Source: Neocallimastix lanati (nom. inval.) (taxonomy: Eukaryota; Neocallimastigomycota; Neocallimastigomycetes; Neocallimastigales; Neocallimastigaceae). Taken from it: a stretch of 32,500 nt of DNA. Both the position numbers and the translations under genes were made by a program. Where the stretch lies: the NCBI GenBank assembly GCA_016946835.1, contig JACVTC010000101.1:40001-72500 (forward strand). Direction: 5' to 3'. Numbering within the stretch: the first letter of the stretch is position 1; each line of letters starts with the position of its first letter. The notes beneath the pieces were generated by a model, which saw only the letters and a program-made list of their open reading frames with translations, made no database searches and was not told the DNA's origin. Shown here piece by piece: positions 1 to 10,153 of the stretch.

Positions 1-210
1 TATTCAAATTTTAGATTAATCAATTACTCAATAGTTTATAATTAAAAAAAAAAAATTAAAAAAGATAACTTTTTCTTGAACTCATACATACGGCTTGCTG
101 CTAGATGGTAGGGTCCTTCTGCTTATGCTAAATACTTTATATTGACATTATTGTTAACGGTCACAAGTCCTACACATTATTCAGCTCTTCAATAATTATT
201 AATAGTTGAA

Positions 211-254
<44 letters not shown>

Positions 255-2427
255 GCTAACTTTATTAGAAAAAAAGAAATTAAAAATAGCGTAAAAGTCA
301 GTCATATGTTAATTATATGATTATAATATATGTTAAGTGTAATTAAAATAACGATGCTTAATTATATTTTTAAAGAATGATACACATAATATTTTTAAAA
401 ATAAATAGGCATATTTTAACTTATTAATATTAAATAAAATTCACAAGATTACTATTAATTATATGTAATTTTAATTTTTAAACTGTTATTAAATATCACT
501 AATGTTTAATAATAGAAAATAATTTTTTTTTAAATATATGTATATATATAAATTTATATATAAGGAACAATATAAAAAACATTTAATAAACAATTAAATA
601 TAAATATATGAATTATTTATTTTCATTTATCATATTTTCATAACACTTACTATATAGTTTGTGTAGTAATAAAAAAAGAATGAAATTTATAGTAATATTA
701 CCTGTCTTTTCTTTGGTTAAACATTTATATATATATATTTTTATTCTTATTGTCATTTATTGATGAATATAAAATATGTAGTTTAAATAATATTTAATGA
801 AATTTAATTATATTTATTCTTTTTGCTATCTAATAATTAACCAGATTTTAATATATTTCTTTGTATTAAACTTTTTTTTTTTTTTTTTTATTTATAAAAA
901 GAATTTTAAATAATCTAATCTTTTCAATATATTCATTGCATATTTACGATTTTAAAAATTAATTATTTTATTATTTAATATAAATATATAACTTTATTTT
1001 ATATCCTTTTTAAAGGAAATTTATATTAATTACTTAAATATTTATTTATTTATTCATTTATTTAATAATGAAAGTAAAATGAAGAAAAAGAATAAAATTC
1101 AAAAAGATAAAGACTTGTATTTTGAAATACATGTACATTTAATATATTATTTATTTTATACTTTAAAATTAGTATCTTAATTTCATTTGTTCTTTAGTTC
1201 AATACTTTGCTATGTACTTTTACTAGGATTAAAATAGAACATTGAAAAAAAAAATAAAAAAAAAAAAAAAAATTAAATTAATAATAATAATTAAAAAAAA
1301 ATATTTATAATATATTAATTTATTATTCAATATATTCAATATGAAATGTAACGTAACAAATAAAAATTATTTAGGGAAATTTCAATGATAATTTTGTTCA
1401 TTAAAAGATTATTTATATAAAATTTATGTTTTAACATAAATTTATTTTAACATTTTAATTATATCACGTTTCATCTTATCATTTTAATTTCTAATTTATT
1501 ATAATGTAGATCATGTGATCATTTCTCATTAAATTTAATTTATTAATAATTAAGGTTTAAACTTTACATTTTTTATTAATTTTTTATTATTACTCCATTA
1601 AAAAAGAAAAAAAAGAAAATAAAAAATTGGTCAAACTGAAATTTCTTTTATTTCCTCTTTTCATTTGTCGTATTCTATATTAAACTAAAAAAAGTTTAAT
1701 TTTATTAAAGTTATGATACATACATTACATTTTGTGTAACCCTAAATTTCAAATTAAAAAAAAAAAAAATTTAAAAATTAAAAAAAGAAAAAAAGAAAAA
1801 AAAATATAACAAAAAATTAAAAAAAAAAAAAAAAAAAAAAAACATAAATAAAAATATATATATTTACTCACATATATATATAATAATATTTATATATTAA
1901 AAAAATATATATATACTTATATATATATAAATATATAAATCCTTTTTTTTTAATAAATATAAATAAAAATAATTTCTTCATTTTTAGTAATTAATATTAG
2001 ATATAACCCTGGTTCGAGGAAAGTACTGTTGGGATTAATTAATTAAATTTATTAAAGCATTATTAAGATATTTATTTAATTTTATTATTTATGATTACAT
2101 TACATATATTTATTCTAGTAAAAATAATTATACTTGAATATACATATAATACTATCTAACAACTTTCTTACACACTTTTCTTAATTCAAAGAAATGTTTT
2201 ATTTTTATACTATTTAGTTATAATTTACTATTTAATTAGTTGTTCATGTGATTAAGATAAACTATTTAATGAGTTTTTATTTCAAATATTATAAATATTA
2301 ATAATTATTTAATGAAATATTTCATAGCTAATAAAGATAAATAAAAGAATATAACATTGATTTATGCTGTTATTTTATTAATTATAAGCATTATTAATAT
2401 GTAAAAATCAATTCACCTATTAACAAT

Positions 2428-2567
2428 ATTATAAAGTCATTGGATTTAAATTTGATTTATGACATTAATTTATGTTTGTATAATAAAATTTATTATGAAT
2501 TAATAAAGGTTTGAATATTTCATTTTATATCATATTTAAAATTAAGAATAATAAATAAAAATTACTT
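2428..2567 (+). repeat. Direct repeat, copy 1 (140 bp)
   Basis: This block recurs at 2949-3089 in the same orientation. By eye the two copies differ by two substitutions and one inserted A, so the duplication is recent relative to the drifting DNA around it. It has no open frame and no terminal inverted repeats. It could be a segmental duplication or a short dispersed repeat family. Confidence 0.9.
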
Positions 2568-2948
2568 GATATAAAACAAATATGTGTAGTAACATATTTG
2601 TATATTTAATAATAATTATTAAATATTAAATTTATATCTTTTTGATAATAATTATTTTATTTTTTTTTATTTCAATATATAATATTATAATAATTGTAAT
2701 ACTTTAATTTATATAAAATTAATATAATTCTATATATTAGAATATATAATTAATATATTACCTATTTCTTATAAACAGATTAGATTATTTATATTAGAAA
2801 TAGTGAACTCTCTTGTAAATTTTTAGGAATTAGAATTAATATTTTAATTGTACGAATATTATAATTATATTAATAAATTTTACTATACAATCATTATTTT
2901 AAAAACCTACTGCTTATAAATTATTGCACATAAAAGTCCCGCATATCA

Positions 2949-3089
2949 ATTATAAAGTCATTGGATTTAAATTTGATTTATGACATTAATTTATGTTTGT
3001 ATAATAAAATTTATTATAAATTAATTAAGGTTTGAATATTTCATTTTATATCATATTTAAAATTAAGAAATAATAAATAAAAATTACTT
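2949..3089 (+). repeat. Direct repeat, copy 2 (141 bp)
   Basis: Second copy of the block at 2428-2567, start to start 521 bp apart. The sequence between the copies is unrelated, so this is a spaced rather than a back-to-back duplication. Confidence 0.9.
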
Positions 3090-3477
3090 AATTACAAATT
3101 TCTATTGATATCATTTCAATGTTATACTAATATTTAATGATATTTTAACATAATTTTTTAAAATTTTTAAGGTAATAATAAATTTAATTTTATTATTATT
3201 ATTAGTAATATTATTGATATATGTTGTTTATCTATTTATTATAATAATATATAAGTATTTTGAGTCCAATTATGCATTTTGTTTTATTATTGTATTGTAT
3301 GTTTTAATATACACTGTTTTGCTTTTTTATTTATTTAAAATTATTATATTAATTAAAAAGTATTCTTATTGTTTCATAGTATTGACTATTTGATCTTATT
3401 TAAATATAAATAGTTAATTCATTATCAATACGCCATTTTAATAGCATTAATACAGTGATTTTTTTTTTTTTTTTTTT

Positions 3478-4351
3478 TTATATGATGCAAGTAATTGCTT
3501 CATCATATCTATTTGGAAAGGTAGAATAGATGGATGCGATCATATAGGTATCACTGGGATCAAAGTTTCTTCTTAAAGTTCTAAGGCATTGAAAAGGAAT
3601 GTAAAACTGTTTTGGAATCAGGAGAATTTGGAGATAATGTTTATTAACTTCAACCATAATTTTCATTTTTTATTAGATTTAGTAGCATTTTGAGCTATAG
3701 TAGTTAAGAGATTAATTATCTTGGTATATAAGTTATCAATATTTTTCGGATTATTAATAGTATTGATTGAGTTGTCAAAACTGGAATTTTCATAAATATT
3801 AGTATTAGTTTTGAGATAGATTTTTGAGTATTAGAATTATGGACGTTATATGAAGAAATATCACATGAGTCATTGGAAGTTATGGTGTTATTTGAAACCT
3901 TACAAAAAGTATAATTATTATTCTTCTGTGTATTAAATAAATTAATTAAATTATTGGTAATTTTTTGAGGGCGTATTAGAATTTTTAAAATTTATATTTT
4001 TTATTGTCATTGTTTGATAAAAAAAAAATTTTTATTATTATTAAAATTTACATCTTTTTTTTTTTTTTTTATTTTTTTTAAAATATTTATTATTCCATAG
4101 TTTTATTAGAAATTTCAATAATTTTTATGTGCTTATCATTAATATTGTTACTATGATTATTGTGTATTATCATTTATTAAGCATTCAGATTGAAGATTTA
4201 TGTAAGATTTTATCACTTGTAATTAAGAAAGTATTATATGAATTAATAGTTGTTTTACAACTTGATGATCTAAGGTTTTGATGATTTTATTTTGACTAAT
4301 AGGTTTTTAGGATTTATTGGTTCAATTTTCTGAAAAAAATTTAATTATTAA

Positions 4352-4392
<41 letters not shown>

Positions 4393-5625
4393 CAATTTCA
4401 TCAAAATTGAAATTTATCATTATTTTCAATTTTTTTTTTCTTTCCTTACAAGAAGAATATTTACAACACCAGGATCCATTATATATTTATAGAATTTTTT
4501 TTTTTTTTTTTTTATCTTGAAAGTTTGTTTTATTTTCATTTTTTAATCTAAAGACTTTTAATAACTTTATTATTATTAAAATTTATATTATTGAAAGGAA
4601 TATTAAAGATATATTTTTGAGAGTTATTATTATTATTATTTTCTTTTAAAAATGTATTATCCTTTAAATTATTAATTTTATTATTATATTATTTATGAGC
4701 AAAAAAAAAAAAATTAATTCTATTCGTATTGTAAAATTCATTAGAGTTAATTTCTTTATTTGAATTAATTTCATTTAAATTATTTTTTCTGACATTGTTA
4801 TTTCCTTCTGATAGGTTAATGACTTCTTCATTGATATTGTTATTTTCAGTTAAAATTTTCATTTAAATTAACATTTTTATTTAAATTGTTATTGTTTATA
4901 TTATTATGATTATCTTCATTGTTATTTTTAATTAAGTTAGGGTCTTCATTTAAAATGTTGTGCTCGTTTAAATTTTTTTTTTTTTCATTAAAGTTAATAT
5001 CTTCATTTATATTATAATCTTCATTTAAATCATTATTTTCATTTAAAATATTATTTGAGTTTCTCCTTCTAACATAAATAATAATATTTGCATATTATTA
5101 TTTAAGTTAGAAGGCTTTTTTGTTTAATTTTATATATATATATACATATATATATTTTAAATCTCTTGCTAAAAGTAATCAATGTCCATAGGATCATCAT
5201 CTTTTTTTTTTTTTTTTTTTTTTTAAAAAGTATTCAAAATTTTTCAACATATGAACATATGACCTTTATTAAGATAATTCTTTAAAAAAAAAAAAAAAAA
5301 AAAAAAAGAGTTTCTAAAGTATTCATCAAGAATGACTGATCAAGTCAAAAATTGACCAATAATTTTTATAATTATCTGTAATTTGTATGAATGTTCTATA
5401 TATATAGGTATTTTTTAATTTTTTTTTTTTTTTTTATTGTTTGTAATACCTAATTTAAGTTCTTTCATTTCTGTGAATATTTCCATTTGCTTTGCTTGGT
5501 CTAACAATTCATAATTATCTTTTTGTTTTTATTCCATGCATGGCTTTTAAACTTTTAAGCCTTTTAAGCCAGTTAACTCCATATTAGCATTGCTGTTAAC
5601 TGTATTTTCTCTTGTGTTTTTCTAT
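3478..5625 (-). pseudogene. Decayed Asn/Glu-rich protein gene
   Basis: Read on the minus strand, several stretches carry clear coding composition but lie in different frames with stops between them. From 5' to 3': about 5625-5435 encodes a Lys/Glu/Met-rich helix-like segment (NYELLDQAKQMEIFTEMKEL) preceded by two in-frame TAA codons. About 5395-5310 encodes a segment with NYKNYWSIFDLISH. About 5215-5165 encodes DDDPMDIDYF and then a stop. About 5075-4855 is open for over 70 codons and repeats short LNE or INE units, then shifts frame into a further Asn-rich stretch to about 4730. About 3985-3666 encodes another Asn/Ser/Thr-rich part with at least one frameshift. 3666-3478 is a 62-codon open end. 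Homopolymer runs sit at several breaks. I infer one large broken gene, possibly two. The product is not recognised; PMDID motifs occur in some retroelement Gag tails, but that alone is weak evidence. Confidence 0.45.
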
Positions 5626-5675
5626 AATACGATAACTGTTAGTTAGACGACTATTCTTCTTTTAATTTTTTTTTT

Positions 5676-5793
5676 TTATCATCAACATTTTTTAGTAATC
5701 AGTAAATCAGTAATACCAATTTGGCATCACTTTTTTTTTTTTTTTCTTATCATCAACATTTTTAGTAATCCCAGTAATAACAATTTGGTATCA
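5676..5793 (+). repeat. Two tandem ~50-bp units separated by T run
   Basis: The unit starting TTATCATCAACATTTTTAGT occurs at about 5676-5730 and again at about 5748-5793, with T runs after each copy. The copies share the ending CAATTTGG(C/T)ATCA and differ by a few substitutions and small indels. It looks like a local duplication at the edge of the two decayed coding regions. Confidence 0.7.
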
Positions 5794-5868
5794 ATTTTTT
5801 TTTTAAAACATTATTGTCAATAGCAAGGTGGGTGGAGAGGGGGAACATTATTGTTTTTTTTTTTTTTT

Positions 5869-6087
5869 GCATCTCCTTTGTACAATATTGTTGTCTTGGA
5901 AAACGGGAAGCAGGTTCTTAAAATTAGGAGAGAGGAAAGGTTTTTTTTAAGTTGGTTAATCATGTTCTATGAAAAATAACCCTGTGGGTTGGTTGCATCA
6001 TTATACACCTTTAGGAACAGGAACGGAAAATGAAGAATTCATCCAATTAATGGATCAAATAATATCAGCCTCCACCACCTCCTCCTC

Positions 6088-6136
<49 letters not shown>

Positions 6137-6148
6137 TTCAAATATTAG
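5869..6148 (+). pseudogene. Decayed plus-strand coding fragment
   Basis: From 5869 the plus strand reads through a well-composed stretch containing SPLYNIVVLENGKQVL and FFLSWLIMFYE. It hits TAA at 5977 in frame; shifting one base in the A5 run at 5972-5976 restores a good frame containing GWLHHYTPLGTGTENEEF up to a Ser/Thr-rich end at 6088. An A46 run (6089-6134) follows and the frame closes just after it. Normal codon texture on both sides of a homopolymer is the usual sign of a gene broken by slippage. I do not recognise the family. No start codon or complete end is visible, so this is a fragment. Confidence 0.4.
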
Positions 6149-6252
6149 AATAGAATTAAATGAGACACTTAATCTGATATAAATGTTATAGTTAAATAAG
6201 GAGAGAAATAGATACTACATTCATAATGATTTTATGTTTTATATAGAGTGTA

Positions 6253-6262
6253 TATCACATGA

Positions 6263-6266
<4 letters not shown>
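6253..6266. repeat. Target-site duplication, LINE copy 1 (3' side)
   Basis: The 14-mer TATCACATGAATAT here recurs exactly at 8406-8419, bracketing the reverse-transcriptase relic. The last T merges with the T run that represents the element's poly(A) tail, so 13 or 14 bp are certain. Confidence 0.92.
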
Positions 6267-6303
<37 letters not shown>

Positions 6304-8405
6304 CAGGGAAGAGAATACACTTCCAAAACTTTATTAAATTTTATTTTAAAAAAATACATGTAGGTGAAAAGTACATTTGAAATTAAAAATAAAAAATTTA
6401 AAAAATAAAAAAATAAAAAGCTCGAAAATACTATGTATTTCGGCAAGTTGTACTATGCGGGAATTTTTCCCTTCCTAACAAATAAAAAAGAAATAAAACC
6501 TAGAAGTAACATCTTTAAAATAGATAGTGTGGTATCCACTAAACTCTCCCCGGATTCATCATTTATTGAACTACTAGGGCAAGATTCATCCTTCGTAGAA
6601 ATAGATGCTGATCCTGTATTATCATTATGCCTTATCAGTACGACGTCGACGCTCTTGGATAAGTTTGGTATTTTGCAATACCTATCAAATAATATCTCAA
6701 ACGAACTACTTATGATAGGTATTGCACTTGTTAAGAATTCCGCCAAGCCCACAATTTTTGGAACAGGTGACTCAGAGGAATCTTTGAAAAGTAGTTCATT
6801 TAATTATCTCTGTTACCCACTATCGAAATGTAGCTCATTTAAAACTAAAGTTCCACCAAGAAGGAACAAATATATATATTGATTGATATAATCTTCAAAA
6901 TTAGAAATAGAGTCATAGGAAGAAAGAGGATTAAAAGCTCTAATCTTCCTAAGGAATAAAACATAGAGATCATTGATGAAATTTAAAGAATTCCATCTAA
7001 AAGATGCAAGAACATTGCATTTAAAAATCCAATGTTCAAAAGATTGTTTATCTTCGCCACAACAGGGGCAAGACTTGGGACAATCTTCTGAAACTCTACC
7101 CATTCTAATAGCAATAGTAGTATTGTATTTATAACCACAGCGTAAACGTATAATCCACGAAAACCCTAAGTTGAATTGGGGATATTTTAAGCTAAGCATA
7201 ATTATAGCTTTATTGTTTGAGAACTTATTACAATCGTAATTTTGACCTTTAATACCTTGAAATTTGGCAACTGATTTCCAGTAACGTTCTAAAATATCGT
7301 CATATTTTTCACATTTATATTTTTTTGATTTTTTTATATAGTGTTCTAGATTCTTTAGTCCAGGAATAATAATGCATCTTGGGAATAGATTTAATAAGAT
7401 CCTTTATAATACAGTTTGATTTACTCCATTTTGCAAATGATTTAATCTGTAAGGCTGCGCAGACACCAGCAATAGGAGAAATGCTTAGATCTTGAGATAA
7501 AGCATAAATACTCATAGTAGAATTATGTCTAATATAGTCATTGTCTTCTGAACTTGTTTTACCATTTTTAGAGAATGAACCGATACACCAAAATAGACCA
7601 GTATTAATTAATGTTTGAATTCTGGCCGTTCTAGATTTGTTTAAACCTAGTAAAGGAGAATAATAAATTACTTTACTAATAACAAAAGATTGAAGAACTT
7701 TTTTCTTGTATGCAATAGGGATAAGTTTATTTGAGAAGAAATGTGTAAATGAAAGAAGGGATTTTCTAACTTTAAAATGCATGTGAGATATAATGTGTTC
7801 TAGTAAGAGATCATCAGAAAAAAGGAATACCAAGATAAATATAACTAGACACTTTAGGAATAGCATTCATTCCTAAATAGAAGGTTGGGTCACTATAGTT
7901 TGGAGGAGATTGGAAGTTCATTGGTTTTATAACCATAGTTGCACATTTTTCAATACCAAAAGTCATTTCATTTAAATTAGCCCATCTATGTACCTTTTTT
8001 AATAATTTTTCTAAATTTTTTGCACTTGGAGCGATGAGAACAACATCATCAGCAAAGAGTCCACCACAACATTTTTTTCTTCCAATATTAACACCATATT
8101 TTTCACAATTATTTAATATATCATTGATGAATAAATTGAATAAGATCGGAGTTAATGGACAACCTTGACGAACACCTCTTTTAATAGGAAATTCATTTGA
8201 TAACATTGAAGCAAATCGAGCAGGAGCTTTAGATGAAGTATATAAATTACATAGAAAATCACGGTTGCGAAAGCCAAATTGTTCAGGTCTAATGAAATTG
8301 TGTGAGAGTGCGTAAGTAGATATTCTATCTGTTATAATTTTTGAAATGATTTTCAGTCCAACATTAATGAGAGAAATACCTCGATAATTACTACAATCTG
8401 ATAGG
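6267..8405 (-). mobile_element. 5'-truncated LINE, copy 1
   Basis: A non-LTR retrotransposon insertion of about 2.1 kb. Its hallmarks are all present: reverse transcriptase and C-terminal zinc-knuckle coding on the minus strand, a poly(A) tail on that strand (T run 6266-6300 on the plus strand), an exact 14-bp flanking duplication, and a 5' truncation inside the reverse transcriptase domain. The 3' untranslated end, CTGTCT followed by A's, resembles that of the second copy at 13537-14632 (CTAGTCT then A's), and both share a CATGTATTTTTTTAAA stretch upstream. Elements of this class copy themselves by target-primed reverse transcription. This copy is inactive. Confidence 0.93.
6453..8405 (-). 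pseudogene. LINE reverse transcriptase ORF2-like, broken
   Basis: Minus-strand reading begins mid-domain at SDCSNYRGISL (reverse transcriptase motif 1), continues through EQFGFRN, then GVRQGCPLTP (motif B), FADDVVLIAP (motif C with the Asp pair) and thumb-like sequence. After that comes a C-terminal CPCC...H...C zinc knuckle near 7080-7010 and a VGLAEFL-containing tail ending at 6453. Breaks: a one-base expansion in a T6 run near 7820, another in an A7 run near 7335, and two in-frame TAA codons near 6804 and 6795. Only about 25 residues separate EQFGFRN from GVRQGC, far fewer than the family norm, so the segment that should carry motif A, with a catalytic Asp, is missing. The 5' part (endonuclease, ORF1) is absent by truncation. 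Confidence 0.9.
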
Positions 8406-8419
8406 TATCACATGAATAT
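8406..8419. repeat. Target-site duplication, LINE copy 1 (5' side)
   Basis: Exact partner of 6253-6266. It fixes the 5' end of the truncated element at 8405. Confidence 0.92.
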
Positions 8420-8681
8420 ACTTATTACATTTATACAAGTTACACAAAAAAAAATTTAAAATTTGTTAACATAAATTTATACAACACAAAATAATCACAA
8501 AATAACTGTATTAACTAATTTACATAAAATATTAAATATAAAAATACTTTAATAAATTACATAATAAATAAATATATATGATAATATGAATAAATATATA
8601 GTATAATTATTATTAAATAATTAATTTTTTTTTTTTTTTTTTATTATTTTTTTATTTTTATTTTTATTTTCATTTATTTCA

Positions 8682-9040
8682 TTAGAATAAAATCAAAATA
8701 ATTAACTGAATTAATTTTTTTTTTAATAAATGAAAATCTATTTCCTCACAATTACAACGTTTAATTAATAGATAATTTTTATTTGGTAATTTAAATTGTT
8801 TTGTAAAAGTTTTACGAGAAGGATAATAAATAAATACCATAGTTATCCCCATATTCCTAATAATTTCTTAATATAGCTGTTATTCCTATCTAATTTTTCT
8901 GATTGAATCGAGTGTTGATACTTAACAGTAGACACATACTTTAAAAGTATATCAATGGGTAATAAAGAATCATTAAATTGTTGATCATCCGTTATTATTG
9001 GAAGGCTAGATTTAGGAATAAATAGTGGAGTTCCAAAGAA
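8682..9040 (-). pseudogene. Small broken coding fragment
   Basis: On the minus strand 9040-8846 is open for 65 codons, with balanced coding texture (for example FNDSLLPIDILLKYVSTVKY) and a TAA at 8843-8845. An overlapping frame starts with ATG at 8840 and runs 52 codons to TAA at 8682, with a Lys-rich part containing KQFKLPNKNYLLIKRCNC. The second frame looks like a continuation of the first after a one-base slip near 8845, so I read this as the C-terminal part of a broken gene. It lies downstream of the 1004-codon gene and is separated from it by a T39 run at 9059-9097. It could instead be degenerate exons of that gene, but the 1004-codon frame has its own stop. Family not recognised. Confidence 0.4.
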
Positions 9041-9056
9041 TCAAATGATTCTCCCT

Positions 9057-9100
<44 letters not shown>

Positions 9101-9114
9101 TAATTATATACAAA

Positions 9115-10119
9115 TTAATTATCACAATTGGAACATGTCTCCATATCAACAATATGAATTCCACGTGAATTATACATATCTAATAAGGCTTGAATTATAT
9201 TATCCCTATAATTAAAGATACATGTTGTTTTGGAATATAATACTTCAAATGATATAGTTTTAGCAATGAAAGAGGGTGTTTTTGATTGATCTATCATATA
9301 AATAATAAATGGACTATTTGGTAATAAACCATATAAATTGTTTTGAATACCAAAAGGTATTAATTCTTTTTGTTTATTGTTGATGAAAAAAAGAATATTA
9401 TATTGATCATAAAGTTTTGCTGAATCGAATAAGAAAACATTTGAAATTATACTCCGAGTATATTTTTTAAAAGTATCCATCAATTTTTTTTGCTCCTTCC
9501 AAAATGGTTTTATAAGGACTTGTTCATTATTAAGATATACACGAGTAATTTTTGTTAATTTAGTTAAAGAAATATCCTTAAATTGAGAGAGATCAATTTC
9601 TTTTCTGAAGACACCATTTATTGAATAACCATACGATAATAAATATTGGGAATAAAAGATAGTATTTTTATGCTTTTTTAAATCAATATCAAAATTTATT
9701 CTTTGATTATCATCATTATTATTAATAATTTTATTTAAAATTAAAATTTGTTTACATTTTTCTAAATTCTTTTTTCTTCGAGTGGTTTCATTACTACTTT
9801 TACTATATATATTATTATTATTATTATGATTATCATCATCATCATCATCGTCATCATCATCATCAGTAATACTAAAATTAAAATTAGATTTAATATTATT
9901 ATCACTAATCACATTATCTATATTATGATTATCATCATCATCATCATCGTCATCATCGTCATCATCATCATCATCATCATCGTCATCATCGTCATCATCA
10001 TCGTCATCATCGTCATCATCATCATCATCATCATCATTATCAGTAATACTAAAATTAAAATTAGATTTAATATTATTATTACTAATCACATTATCTATAT
10101 TATTATTATTATTATGATT

Positions 10120-10153
<34 letters not shown>

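Larger units (their letters stand above)
1..3460. other. AT-rich intergenic DNA, no gene seen
   Basis: I see no coding stretch of believable composition on either strand. The region is almost pure A/T with a T41 run at 213-253 and many shorter A or T runs. A small island of more balanced composition lies at about 75-190, just before the T41 run, but I could not match it to a gene or RNA. A GGTTCGAG string near 2011 resembles a tRNA B box but has no surrounding cloverleaf. The only clear structure is the direct repeat listed separately. Confidence 0.6.

Noticed and set aside
2005-2040. GGTTCGAG string resembling a tRNA B box
   Set aside because: Flanking bases do not pair into a T arm and no A box lies upstream at the right distance.
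4317-4520. Phe-rich plus-strand frame
   Set aside because: Composed of T runs; neighbouring minus-strand stretches have the coding texture.
6433-6882. 149-codon plus-strand open frame
   Set aside because: It is antisense to the LINE C-terminal coding region; the minus strand carries the recognisable zinc knuckle and VGLAEFL motifs.
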